DNA of 25,523 nucleotides from Methanohalobium sp046546175 (GCF_046546175.1 NZ_JBKGYF010000019.1:1-25523); one strand, 5' to 3'. Counted from the stretch's first letter, positions 14,501 to 21,821 are shown. Numbers and translations: made by a program. Notes: a model not told the origin generated them from the letters alone.

Positions 14501-15290
14501 GTGCACATCTATGACATATCTATTATTGGTTTAATACTGGGGTTTGTTATGCTTGCAATTCCTGTAACAATAATCAAAATTGTAAAACTGGACATGATTA
14601 AAAAAATCCCTTGCATCCATCATCAGGATGATTGTCTAGTTATCCATTGTGGGCATGTTTTTAACATTTATTTTTGATTTGAACAACAGTTTATTGAATA
14701 TAGCATGGATACTTGTAATGATAGCTGTTGCATCATATGAATCAGTCATAATACAGGGTTTAAGATTCAAAAAAGTCTATATTCCAACCATCGCAACATT
14801 TGCTTTTGCAAACCTAGCAATGCTAGTTTATCTCAACCTGTTTGTAATAGACCTGAATAACGCTTTAGATGCCAGATTGATACCATATCGGGATTTCTTC
14901 TGGTAAAGCACTGAACGGAAATATAATAGGTGTAAGTAATTATTATCACAGTATCAAAAGAAATGAAAACCATTATATATCCAGCATCTCTCTTGGAGCC
15001 AAAACACATGAAGCTCTTTTACCCTACATAAGAAACGGTTTAAGATCTGCATTAAAACCTGCATTTGGAGAGATCGCTACAATATACCTGGCATGATGTC
15101 AGGTCAGATGATTGCAGGAATCAGTCCTGTTTTAGCGATTAAGTATCAGATAGCTGTAATGATAGAGGTTTATGTGACCACTGTTACTTGTGTTGCACTT
15201 AGTAAAGTATTAACATCACTGATAAATTTCGATGAATATGGACTTCTCAAAAAAGTCATATTCAAAATACTGCATATAGTTAAACAGTAA
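14501..15290 (+). pseudogene. fetB: Decayed UPF0014 permease, FetB/YbbM-like
   Basis: Joined frames rebuild a FetB-type permease of about 260 residues: a first helix IIGLILGFVMLAIPVTI, then SIVGMFLTFIFDLNN, an IAVASYESVIIQGL segment typical of the family, a GKALNGNIIGVSNYY segment (the ALNG motif), ISLGAKTHEALLPY, RSALKPAFGEIATIYL, and the highly conserved PGMMSGQMIAGISP and AIKYQIAVM stretch. Breaks: a frameshift near 14610 (CCC run), a TAG at 14637-14639 where the family has another residue, a frameshift near 14885-14900 and another near 15090. Two of the fragments remain open over 65-85 codons (14649-14906 and 15093-15290) but are not independent genes. It starts at GTG immediately after the fetA stop. 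It would have been the membrane partner of FetA. Confidence 0.85.
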
Positions 15291-15311
15291 TAAATAAAAT
15301 TGTAAAATAGA

Positions 15312-15333
15312 GTGCTATATCAGTGTATAGCAC
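15312..15333. terminator. Hairpin between fetB remnant and groEL
   Basis: GTGCTATA, 6-nt loop, TATAGCAC: a perfect 8-bp stem placed between two convergent transcription units, 9 bp after groEL's stop on the minus strand. On the minus strand it is followed by an A/T-rich CTATTTTACAATTTT run, which fits transcription ending for groESL; it may serve both directions. Confidence 0.55.
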
Positions 15334-15341
15334 CATTGAAA

Positions 15342-16952
15342 TCAGAGTATTACCTGTGCAGGTGTTTCATCTTTTTCTTCTTCATATTCGGTTACAAGTG
15401 CTTCAGTTGTCAAAACAGTTCCTGCGATTGAAGATGCGTTCTGGAGCGCACTTCGTATCACTTTTGTGGGTTCAATAATACCTGCTTCGAACAGGTCTTC
15501 AAATTTGTCGGTTTTGGCATTGTAACCGAACTGATCATTGGATTCAGATTTCACACGAGCTACAATTTCTGCCCCTTCTCTTCCTGAATTTATCGCAATC
15601 TGTCGCAGAGGCTCCTCCAATGAGCGTTTGACAATTGAAGCTCCTATCTTCTGATCTCCTTCAAGTTTCAGATTTTCCAGTTCTTTGGCAGAGTTGTAAA
15701 GTGTTACTCCTCCACCTGTTACAATTCCTTCTTCAACAGCAGCTTTGGTGGCATTTAATGCATCATCAGCTCTCATCTTCTTCTCTTTGAGTTCTGTTTC
15801 GGTGGCAGCTCCTACCTTGACAATTGTAATTCCACCGCTTAACTTGGCGAGACGCTCCTGGAGTTTATCTTTCTTTCTGTCGGATTCCGCGACATCAATC
15901 TGGGATTTGATCATTCCCATTCTTTCATCAATGGTTGATTTGTCACCTTTGCCTTCAATGATTGTGGTCCTCTTGTCGTCTACAGTGGTTTTGCGCGCTC
16001 TGCCAAGCATGTCCTCTGTGAAATTCTCAACTTTCATGTCCTTGTCTTCACTGATTACAGTACCACCGGTCAGTACTGCGATATCCTCAAGCATCTCTTT
16101 CTGCTCGTCACCGAATCCTGGTGCTCTAACAGCACATACGCGCAGTGAACCGCGTAGGATGTTCAGAACCAGTGCAGCCTGTGCATCTCCTTCAATCTCC
16201 TGTGCAATAATCAACAGTGGTCTGCCTTCATTTGCCACTTTTTCAAGTGCAGGTACTATCTGGTTTACTGTGTTAATTTTCTCATCTGTTATCAGGATGT
16301 ATGGTTCATCAAACTCACAGACCATGTGTTCCTGATCTGTTACCATGTAAGGTGATAGATAACCACGGTCAAACTGCATACCTTCAACAAATTCAAGTTC
16401 ATTTTCGAGGGTGTTTGATTCCTCAACAGTTATAACTCCGTCATATCCTGCTTTGTCCATTGCATCTGAAATCAGACTGCCGATTTCCTCGTCATTATTT
16501 GCTGACACTGTTGCAACCTGGTAGATTTTTTCCTTTTCACTCACATCCCTGCTTTTATCCTTAAGGTACTGGACAACCTGTTTAGCGGATGTATCAATAC
16601 CGCGTTTTAAATCCATTGGATTTGCACCTGCGGTTACATTCTTGATACCTTCTCGAAGCATGCTCTGTGCAAGAAGTGTTGCAGTAGTTGTACCGTCTCC
16701 GGTAGTATCCTGGGTTTTGGATGCAACTTCCTTCACAAGTTTTGTACCCATGTTTTCGAACTTGTCCTTGAGTTCTATTTCTTTTGCAATGGTTACTCCA
16801 TCATTGGTAATTGTGGGACTTTCTGATTTATCGAGTACAACATATCGTCCCTTTGGACCCAATGTGATTTTTACTGTGTCCGATACTTTGTTGACACCTG
16901 TTAATAATGCGTTACGTGCACTTTCATCGAATAATAACTGTTTTGCTGTCAT
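15342..16952 (-). CDS. groEL: Group I chaperonin GroEL (Hsp60)
   Basis: A 536-residue group I chaperonin. It has the N-terminal KITLGPKGRYVVLDK segment, the ATP-site motif GDGTTTAT at 85-92, the apical-domain segment GYLSPYMVTDQ, and the equatorial GIVTGGGVTLYNSAK and AIAT-type SSIAGTVLTTEALV motifs. It ends in EEEKDETPAQVIL and lacks the Gly-Gly-Met tail of bacterial GroEL, which in those proteins points into the cavity. Group I chaperonins are bacterial proteins; Methanosarcina species are known to carry them along with the archaeal thermosome, and this gene fits that set. It follows groES by 22 bp behind a very strong SD (AAGGAGGTGG). It folds cytosolic proteins in an ATP-driven double-ring complex capped by GroES. 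Confidence 0.97.
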   Translation of the reverse strand: MTAKQLLFDESARNALLTGVNKVSDTVKITLGPKGRYVVLDKSESPTITNDGVTIAKEIELKDKFENMGTKLVKEVASKTQDTTGDGTTTATLLAQSMLREGIKNVTAGANPMDLKRGIDTSAKQVVQYLKDKSRDVSEKEKIYQVATVSANNDEEIGSLISDAMDKAGYDGVITVEESNTLENELEFVEGMQFDRGYLSPYMVTDQEHMVCEFDEPYILITDEKINTVNQIVPALEKVANEGRPLLIIAQEIEGDAQAALVLNILRGSLRVCAVRAPGFGDEQKEMLEDIAVLTGGTVISEDKDMKVENFTEDMLGRARKTTVDDKRTTIIEGKGDKSTIDERMGMIKSQIDVAESDRKKDKLQERLAKLSGGITIVKVGAATETELKEKKMRADDALNATKAAVEEGIVTGGGVTLYNSAKELENLKLEGDQKIGASIVKRSLEEPLRQIAINSGREGAEIVARVKSESNDQFGYNAKTDKFEDLFEAGIIEPTKVIRSALQNASSIAGTVLTTEALVTEYEEEKDETPAQVIL

Positions 16953-16974
16953 TTCAAAACCACCTCCTTTTTAA

Positions 16975-17247
16975 TCAGTCTTCAACCTTGGCCAGGATGT
17001 CCTTTAAATCGACAAATATATGTTTTTCTCCATCCAGATCTATTTCATCGGTCTGATAGCCACCATAGATGATTTTTTCGCCTTCTTTTAAAGGAAGTTC
17101 ACTACCGTCTTCATAGGTCCCTACTGCTACCACATATCCTTCTTTGTTTTCTGGTTGAGCACTCTCTGGAATATAAATTCCACCTGAGGTCTTCTCTTCC
17201 TTTTTAACTTTGACTAATACTCTTTCACCGATTGGTTTTATATTCAT
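16975..17247 (-). CDS. groES: Co-chaperonin GroES (Hsp10)
   Basis: A 90-residue GroES. MNIKPIGERVLVKVKKEEKTSGGIYIPESA contains the family's PLGDRVLVK-like start, the mobile loop (KEEKTSGGIYIP) that binds the GroEL apical domain, and the later KEGEKIIYGGYQTDEIDLDGE and DLKDILAKVED match the core strands and C-terminus. The ring of seven subunits closes the GroEL cavity. The gene is first in the groES-groEL operon. The SD GGAGGT lies 8 bp before the ATG on the minus strand, and the TATA box at 17321-17331 gives a leader of about 50 nt. It is divergent from the winged-helix gene at 17427. Confidence 0.96.
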   Translation of the reverse strand: MNIKPIGERVLVKVKKEEKTSGGIYIPESAQPENKEGYVVAVGTYEDGSELPLKEGEKIIYGGYQTDEIDLDGEKHIFVDLKDILAKVED

Positions 17248-17320
17248 TTCCTACCGACCTCCGTTATTATAAATTTACAAATATAATCTCCCAAGTTGTT
17301 ATTCCTGATAATGCAAAACA

Positions 17321-17331
17321 AATATATAAAA
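17321..17331 (-). promoter_or_regulatory. TATA box of groESL
   Basis: On the minus strand this reads as TTTATATATT, the archaeal TATA consensus, about 75 bp before the groES ATG, predicting a transcript start near 17297. The first of three phased repeats begins 5 bp further upstream, so a protein bound there would touch the BRE/TATA region. Confidence 0.55.
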
Positions 17332-17335
17332 TTTA

Positions 17336-17392
17336 CCAATTTAATAGAATTTATTCCAATTAAATAGAAATGAAACCTACTAAATTGAGAAA
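17336..17392 (+). repeat. Three 20-bp-phased direct repeats between groES and regulator
   Basis: CCAATTTAATAGAA at 17336 and CCAATTAAATAGAA at 17356 match at 13 of 14 positions; CCTACTAAATTGAG at 17376 matches the second at 10 of 14. The spacing is 20 bp each time, close to two helical turns, so bound proteins would sit on one face of the DNA. The array lies between the groES TATA box (17321-17331) and the regulator's TATA box (17396-17410), the expected place for a shared operator controlling both genes. The repeat function is inferred. Confidence 0.55.
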
Positions 17393-17395
17393 AAC

Positions 17396-17410
17396 TTAAA
17401 TATATTTTAA
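17396..17410 (+). promoter_or_regulatory. TATA box of winged-helix regulator gene
   Basis: TTAAATATATTTTAA, 17-31 bp before the ATG at 17427. With the usual 25-bp distance to the start site, the transcript would begin at or next to the start codon, so the mRNA may be leaderless; no clear SD is present, which agrees. Confidence 0.4.
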
Positions 17411-17426
17411 AAGATACAGGTAGTTG

Positions 17427-17834
17427 ATGAGTCAGAGGATTATCCTGAACAAATTGGATAAACCAAAAAATAAGAACCTTGAAAGTGATGCCCTCTGGAT
17501 ATGCGAAAGTTTAGGATTTTCTTCTGGGAGGGACATAGAAAATACATCTACAAAAGTCATTATTAGCCTACTTAAAAATCTGTCTCACGAAGGTAAAACC
17601 TCCTCAGAAGCAATTGCAGAGGACTTGGACATAAAAATATCCCGTGTTAATTATCACATTCGAAGCCTTGTTAATTCAGGACTGGTTTATAGAGAAAGAA
17701 GATCACTCTATTTGAGAGGTGGAAGTTTCAAAACCGCAATACAAGAAATGAGAAAAGATGCCGACCGTATATTTGAAGATTTGGAAAAAGTAGCAGAAGA
17801 AATTGACGGTAAAATGGGCATCAAAAACAGGTGA
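17427..17834 (+). CDS. Small winged-helix transcriptional regulator
   Basis: A 135-residue protein. Residues about 38-100 form a winged helix-turn-helix: a first helix TKVIISLLKNLSHEG, the turn helices TSSEAIAEDLDIKISRVNYHIRSLVNSGLV, and a beta wing YRERRSLYLRGG, close to the ArsR/MarR-like archaeal type (HTH_20/HTH_5 type). The last 35 residues (AIQEMRKDADRIFEDLEKVAEEIDG) form a long amphipathic helix suited to dimerisation. The gene is divergent from groES, and the phased repeats between the two are natural candidate sites, so control of groESL (a heat-shock role) or self-control is a reasonable inference, though no sequence feature proves it. The start could also be the TTG at 17424. It is convergent with the endonuclease IV-like gene, with a 27-bp gap. 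Confidence 0.8.
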   Translation: MSQRIILNKLDKPKNKNLESDALWICESLGFSSGRDIENTSTKVIISLLKNLSHEGKTSSEAIAEDLDIKISRVNYHIRSLVNSGLVYRERRSLYLRGGSFKTAIQEMRKDADRIFEDLEKVAEEIDGKMGIKNR

Positions 17835-17861
17835 GTATTTAAAGTATAAATAAAATTAGTA

Positions 17862-18692
17862 TCAATAGCTATGGCTTTCTTTTAGCAGCAGTGCATCACT
17901 TTCAAGATTAGGACTCTCACAAATTACAAAACCTTTGACACTGAATTCTTTAAAAGCTTGAAGCAACTGCATATAATTAAAATCTGATTCATGAAGATTT
18001 ACATGATTTTTCTCACCCTTTGAATTGTATACTATTCCTGACACATGAGAATGTAAGTTGTCCAATCCTTCCCTGCCAAGGAACTCTTCTACCCTACTTA
18101 GAACGGATTTGAATTCCTCGAAAGAATTATTTCCACCATTGGACCTTGCATGCAGGTGTGAAAAATCAATACACGGAAGTACACCTTCAATTTCACTGCT
18201 AAGATGCAAAATCTCGTCCAAATCTCCAAATTGTGTTCCTTTACCTGTGGTTTCAGGGCGAAGAACTGCCGGAATATCGTCATCTTCCAGTCTTGATGAT
18301 AGGTCACTTAACAGTTTACATACTCTGGAATATACGTTGTTACTAATATCGTTGTGATAGTAGGCCGGATGGAAAACAATTGATTCAGCACCACACAATG
18401 ACCCGATTCTTGCTGACTGATAAATCCTTTCCATACTGGCATCGATTTTTTCCTGTTCAGCAGAATTTAGATTGATATAATAGGGTGCATGTACACTCAA
18501 TGATACACTGGTGGTTTTTGATGTTTCATACACCGAATGAGCCTTCTCGTCTTTCATACGGACTCCGCGAACAAATTCAAGTTCCATACAATCGAGTCCG
18601 ATTTCACGGATATATTCAATTCCCTTTATACTGCCTTTATTTTTGGCTCCGTGTGGAGTTCCAGCAGTTCCGAATAACAAATTTTCCTGCAT
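17862..18692 (-). CDS. Endonuclease IV-like TIM-barrel protein
   Basis: A 276-residue protein of the AP endonuclease family 2 / xylose-isomerase-like TIM barrel. The metal ligands expected for endonuclease IV are present in order: His in SVHAPYY, His in VFHPAYY, Glu in LRPETTGK, Asp and His in CIDFSHLHAR, His in HSHVSG, and Glu in VICESPN near the C-terminus. These residues bind the three zinc ions that cut DNA at abasic sites or next to oxidised bases. The barrel starts with LLFGTAGTPHGAKNKGS. Archaeal members diverge from bacterial Nfo, so activity should be called probable. It follows the small conserved gene by 17 bp on the same strand, which suggests co-transcription; no strong SD is visible. 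Confidence 0.85.
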   Translation of the reverse strand: MQENLLFGTAGTPHGAKNKGSIKGIEYIREIGLDCMELEFVRGVRMKDEKAHSVYETSKTTSVSLSVHAPYYINLNSAEQEKIDASMERIYQSARIGSLCGAESIVFHPAYYHNDISNNVYSRVCKLLSDLSSRLEDDDIPAVLRPETTGKGTQFGDLDEILHLSSEIEGVLPCIDFSHLHARSNGGNNSFEEFKSVLSRVEEFLGREGLDNLHSHVSGIVYNSKGEKNHVNLHESDFNYMQLLQAFKEFSVKGFVICESPNLESDALLLKESHSY

Positions 18693-18709
18693 GATATCGT
18701 CAAACCAGT

Positions 18710-19045
18710 TTAAACAATTCCAAGATGCTGTTTAAGTTGTTTTACCCGCTCATCTGAAAGCTTTTGAGATATCATATCCATCAGAACATCAATATCACCA
18801 GGTTCCAGTGATCTGATATCCTCTTTATTATCAAGGGCAAGCTCCACAAGATAATCCAGTTCTTCCGAAGTTAACCTATCTATTCGCTGTTTAAAATCTT
18901 CGGAAGATTCAACAAATTTATGGGAGATTGGCCTTAATATAAATGGATAGGTATGTCCCCATTCTGAAGTCACACTACCTTCTGCTTCAGGTGCCAGCTT
19001 ATTAAATATTTCAATATCTTTTTCTGAAAATTCTCGTCCTGCCAT
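18710..19045 (-). CDS. Conserved methanogen protein of unknown function
   Basis: A protein of 111 residues (114 if the in-frame GTG at 19054 is used) that I do not recognise as a named family. It begins MAGREFSEKDIEIFNKLAPEA and has a conserved-looking centre EWGHTYPFILRPISHKFV, followed by an acidic helical C-terminal part with a LTSEELDYLVELALDNKEDI segment and a final VKQLKQHLGIV. It is soluble, with no cysteine, signal peptide or membrane segment. The composition (acidic helices, an internal Trp-Gly-His motif) is that of a real protein, and it lies in a same-strand run between PPAT and the endonuclease IV-like gene with short gaps, so it is probably part of that operon. Its function is unknown. 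Confidence 0.75.
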   Translation of the reverse strand: MAGREFSEKDIEIFNKLAPEAEGSVTSEWGHTYPFILRPISHKFVESSEDFKQRIDRLTSEELDYLVELALDNKEDIRSLEPGDIDVLMDMISQKLSDERVKQLKQHLGIV

Positions 19046-19072
19046 ATAAACCACTTAGATATTAATCTATTT

Positions 19073-19546
19073 TTAATTTTTTCTAGGTTTGAGTACATTT
19101 CCATGGATATCGATTTCACCACGCATGATACGGGTAGATGATATCGGCAGGGAATCCTCTGCCATAACACATTCTATCTTTACAATTTCGATAGGTTTTA
19201 ATCCCCTTTCCTGTCGTAATTCATTGAGTTTTAACGCAGAATCATACGTTTCAGACGAAACCACAATATAATCGTAATCATCTGTAAGAGTTGGTCCATA
19301 TGGATCAGTCAATTTAAAAATCCTACAATTGCTGATTTTGTTATTAAGTGTTTTGATATAATCCACAAGATTTTTTTTCCTTGTGTCATAATCGGTCATT
19401 TCAAGTCTCTGCTTTCGTGCCATCTCGTTGGATGTCAGCCCTATATCAACATGTCCGTCATTTGCCAATTCAAACGTTTTTTTGATGAGTTTTTTATGCC
19501 CATCATGAATATATTGAAACGTTCCACCTACTGCTACCTTAGCCAT
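19073..19546 (-). CDS. coaD: Phosphopantetheine adenylyltransferase, archaeal type
   Basis: The archaeal (COG1019) phosphopantetheine adenylyltransferase, which transfers AMP from ATP to 4'-phosphopantetheine in coenzyme A synthesis. The nucleotidyltransferase signature GGTFQYIHDGHKKLI (the HxGH motif is HDGH) and the KMSKS-like ISSTRIMRGEID motif are both present. Starting at the Met before AKVAVGGTF gives 157 residues, the usual length, with the SD GGAG directly before it. An upstream in-frame ATG at 19643-19645 with its own AAGGA would add 33 residues not seen in the family; I take the shorter form but the extension cannot be excluded. It heads the minus-strand run that continues with the small conserved protein and the endonuclease IV-like gene. 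Confidence 0.88.
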   Translation of the reverse strand: MAKVAVGGTFQYIHDGHKKLIKKTFELANDGHVDIGLTSNEMARKQRLEMTDYDTRKKNLVDYIKTLNNKISNCRIFKLTDPYGPTLTDDYDYIVVSSETYDSALKLNELRQERGLKPIEIVKIECVMAEDSLPISSTRIMRGEIDIHGNVLKPRKN

Positions 19547-19737
19547 CTCTCCTGAAATCGTGTTTTTTATAAAATAAGTTTTCGTTAGAAAATTTGCATC
19601 ATGCAAATTTTTATCAGAATATTTATCTACATAAATTGTCGTCATGATACTATCCTTATACGTTTCTATTAGAATACTTGCACATCGCTTGCTTTATCTA
19701 TATATACCACCACATCAATAAAGTATAACAATACTAT

Positions 19738-19788
19738 AGTTATATTACTATAGAAATCGTGCACCCAGAAATAATAACCAAGTGCACC
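19738..19788 (+). promoter_or_regulatory. radA upstream region with repeated ACTATAG and GTGCACC
   Basis: Upstream of radA are two copies of ACTATAG (at 19733 and 19747, 14 bp apart, with TTATATTA, a possible TATA box, between them) and two copies of GTGCACC (19759-19765 and 19782-19788, 23 bp apart). GTGCAC is itself a palindrome. If the TATA at 19738-19747 is used, the GTGCACC pair straddles the transcript start, an operator-like position. The SD AGGAG follows at about 19792. Function is not shown. Confidence 0.35.
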
Positions 19789-19803
19789 AACAGGAGTATA
19801 AAA

Positions 19804-20781
19804 ATGGCTGAAGTTACACTAGAAGACCTAGACCATGTGGGTCCAGCAACCGCACAGAAGTTGAGAGAAGCAGGATTCAATTCAGTAGAAGCAATTGCAG
19901 TAGCATCTCCTACAGACCTATCACTCAGTGCTGATGTAGGTGAAGCAGCCGCTTCCAAAATCATCAATTCCGCACGCAGTTCTGCCAATATCGGAGGATT
20001 TGAAACCGGTGACCTGGTGATGGAGAGAAGGAAACAGGTGGGCAAATTATCAACCGGATGTTCTGAATTCGATGAGATGATGGAAGGTGGTATCGATACC
20101 CAGTCCATCACTGAATTATACGGAGAATTCGGTTCAGGAAAAACTCAGATAGCACACCAGCTTGCTGTTAATGTCCAGCTTCCAAGGGAACAGGGAGGAC
20201 TCAATGGTTCTGTAATATTTATTGATACCGAAAATACATTCAGACCTGAAAGAATTAAGCAAATGGTTCAGGGTGCTTCAGAACACCACAGCATCGATTA
20301 TGACCCCGAAGAGTTTCTAAAAAATATTCATGTTGCAAGAGCATATAATTCCAACCACCAGATACTCCTGATGGATTCTGCCATGGAACTTGCAGAAGAA
20401 TCCAAAAAGTGGGATCAGCCTGTCAGACTTTTAATTGTTGATTCATTAACCGCTCATTTTAGAGCGGAATATATCGGACGAGGTACTCTTGCAGACCGAC
20501 AGCAAAAACTCAACAAACACCTTCATGCACTGCAACGGTTTTCTGACCTTTATAATGCGGTGATAATAGTCACCAACCAGGTTATGTCAAAACCAGATGC
20601 TTTCTTCGGAGACCCGACCAAACCGATTGGAGGTCATATTATTGGACATACGGCCACATTCAGGATGTATCTTAGAAAATCAAAAGGTGATAAAAGAATT
20701 GTAAGACTGGTTGATTCACCAAACCTTCCGGATGGTGAAGCGATAATCTCAGTCACACCGCTGGGTCTTACAAACCCATGA
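19804..20781 (+). CDS. radA: DNA repair and recombination protein RadA
   Basis: A 325-residue archaeal RadA recombinase. The N-terminal helix-hairpin-helix region (LEDLDHVGPATAQKLREAGF) binds DNA; the linker near ETGDLVMERRKQVGKLSTG carries the polymerisation region; Walker A is GEFGSGKT at 107-114; Walker B is RLLIVDSL; DNA-binding loop 2 is seen around ADAFFGDPTKPIGGHIIGH. The protein forms filaments on single-stranded DNA and drives strand exchange in recombination repair. The start is taken at ATG 19804 because AGGAG lies 8 bp before it and MAEVTLEDL matches the family; the longer frame from a GTG at 19759 adds 15 residues with no family support. It has the usual family length. It is followed after 28 bp by the phosphoglycolate phosphatase gene. 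Confidence 0.97.
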   Translation: MAEVTLEDLDHVGPATAQKLREAGFNSVEAIAVASPTDLSLSADVGEAAASKIINSARSSANIGGFETGDLVMERRKQVGKLSTGCSEFDEMMEGGIDTQSITELYGEFGSGKTQIAHQLAVNVQLPREQGGLNGSVIFIDTENTFRPERIKQMVQGASEHHSIDYDPEEFLKNIHVARAYNSNHQILLMDSAMELAEESKKWDQPVRLLIVDSLTAHFRAEYIGRGTLADRQQKLNKHLHALQRFSDLYNAVIIVTNQVMSKPDAFFGDPTKPIGGHIIGHTATFRMYLRKSKGDKRIVRLVDSPNLPDGEAIISVTPLGLTNP

Positions 20782-20809
20782 TATTTTATTAATTTTAAAC
20801 TGGTCAAAT

Positions 20810-21511
20810 ATGAAATTCAAAGCCCTTGTAGTTGATATTGATGGTACAATCACCTTTAAAAATCGGAGACTCAATCTAAAAGCTGCAGAGATGCTGTACA
20901 AACTGAATATTGATTCGGGGATACCAGTAGTACTGGCAACCGGCAACATACTCTGCTTTTCACAGGCAGCTTCAAAACTTATTGGTTTAAATGGGTTTGT
21001 GATTGCTGAAAACGGTGGATTGGTTTCAAAAGGGTTTGATACCAGACCCTATATATTGAGCAATATCAGAGAATGCGAAAACGCATTCGATTTTTTATCA
21101 AAATATCTACAGATCACAAAACTGGACCCTGAATACAGAAAAACTGAAATCGCTCTGAGAAGAGATTTTGATTTTAAGTATGCCAGACAATTGGTTGCAG
21201 ATAAATACCATGTAGACCTGGTTGACACTGGATATGCTGTCCACATAAAAAACAATACAATGAATAAAGGAACAGGTCTTACAAAAATTTCAGAACTTAT
21301 GGGATTAAAACCGAAGGACTTTGTTGCTATGGGGGATTCAGAAAACGACCTGGAAATGATTGATTATTCAGGTCTTGGAATCGTTGTAGCAAACGGTGAC
21401 CAGAAAACAAAGTCGATTGCAGATATTGTTACAGAAGCAGCTTATGGTGATGGTGTGGTTGAGGCTTTGGAATATTTAAATTCCAATGGCTGGGAAGTAA
21501 ACCCGCCATAA
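20810..21511 (+). CDS. Phosphoglycolate phosphatase, archaeal HAD type
   Basis: A 233-residue HAD-superfamily phosphatase. Motif I is DIDGT at residues 9-13 (Asp9 nucleophile, Asp11 acid/base), motif II is the Thr in VVLATGN, motif III is the Lys in NKGTGL, and motif IV is AMGDSENDLEMI, which binds Mg2+. A type IIB cap of about 100 residues lies between motifs II and III. The best-known archaeal relative, from Thermoplasma, is a phosphoglycolate phosphatase; members also resemble the Cof and sucrose-phosphate phosphatases, so the substrate is likely but not certain. It is in the same direction as radA with a 28-bp gap and without an obvious SD, so it may be co-transcribed. Confidence 0.88.
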   Translation: MKFKALVVDIDGTITFKNRRLNLKAAEMLYKLNIDSGIPVVLATGNILCFSQAASKLIGLNGFVIAENGGLVSKGFDTRPYILSNIRECENAFDFLSKYLQITKLDPEYRKTEIALRRDFDFKYARQLVADKYHVDLVDTGYAVHIKNNTMNKGTGLTKISELMGLKPKDFVAMGDSENDLEMIDYSGLGIVVANGDQKTKSIADIVTEAAYGDGVVEALEYLNSNGWEVNPP

Positions 21512-21528
21512 ACCTCAACCTGATTTAT

Positions 21529-21798
21529 TTATTCTCCCTGTTGTAGACTCTTTATAATTTTTTTATCCACAACAATATAGTCCTTTATTGCACGCACCGA
21601 TTCAAATGGTAAGAGTATATACTGGTCATCCTTTTGAAAATCCGAGGTATCGATATTCATATCTGGTCTTACCATGAGGTCTACCAGTTCACTGGTATCA
21701 AGATCCATAGTTATATTATAAAGTGTTCCGAGTTCGGTTCCATCGGTTGTCATCACCTGTTTACTGGACAGATTCTTTGCAAATACTTTCGCCATCAT
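21529..21798 (-). CDS. PRC-barrel domain protein
   Basis: A small (about 89-residue) protein made of one PRC-barrel: FAKNLSSKQVMTTDGTELGTL, then YNITMDLDTSELVDLMV, and ILLPFESVRAIKDYIVVDKK. In bacteria and archaea such domains bind RNA or other proteins (as in RimM) and also occur in photosynthetic reaction centres; free-standing archaeal copies have no firm role. Tandem ATGs at 21796-21798 and 21793-21795 follow GGCAGGGATA and are the likely start; a TTG at 21810 would add 4 residues. It ends 17 bp from the phosphatase gene, which converges on it, and lies 24 bp downstream of cdc48 on the same strand, so it may be the second gene of that transcript. Confidence 0.82.
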   Translation of the reverse strand: MMAKVFAKNLSSKQVMTTDGTELGTLYNITMDLDTSELVDLMVRPDMNIDTSDFQKDDQYILLPFESVRAIKDYIVVDKKIIKSLQQGE

Positions 21799-21821
21799 TA
21801 TCCCTGCCAATTAATTGTTTT

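Noticed and set aside
14637..14639. In-frame TAG in fetB as pyrrolysine
   Set aside because: Pyrrolysine is possible in Methanosarcinales, but the gene also has several frameshifts, and Pyl would fall in a membrane helix with no reason for it.
14649..15290. Independent membrane-protein genes at 14649-14906 and 15093-15290
   Set aside because: Both are fragments of the fetB remnant and line up in order with the UPF0014 permease family.
15745..16335. Long plus-strand open frame antisense to groEL
   Set aside because: Serine-rich composition and position fully inside groEL show it is a shadow frame.
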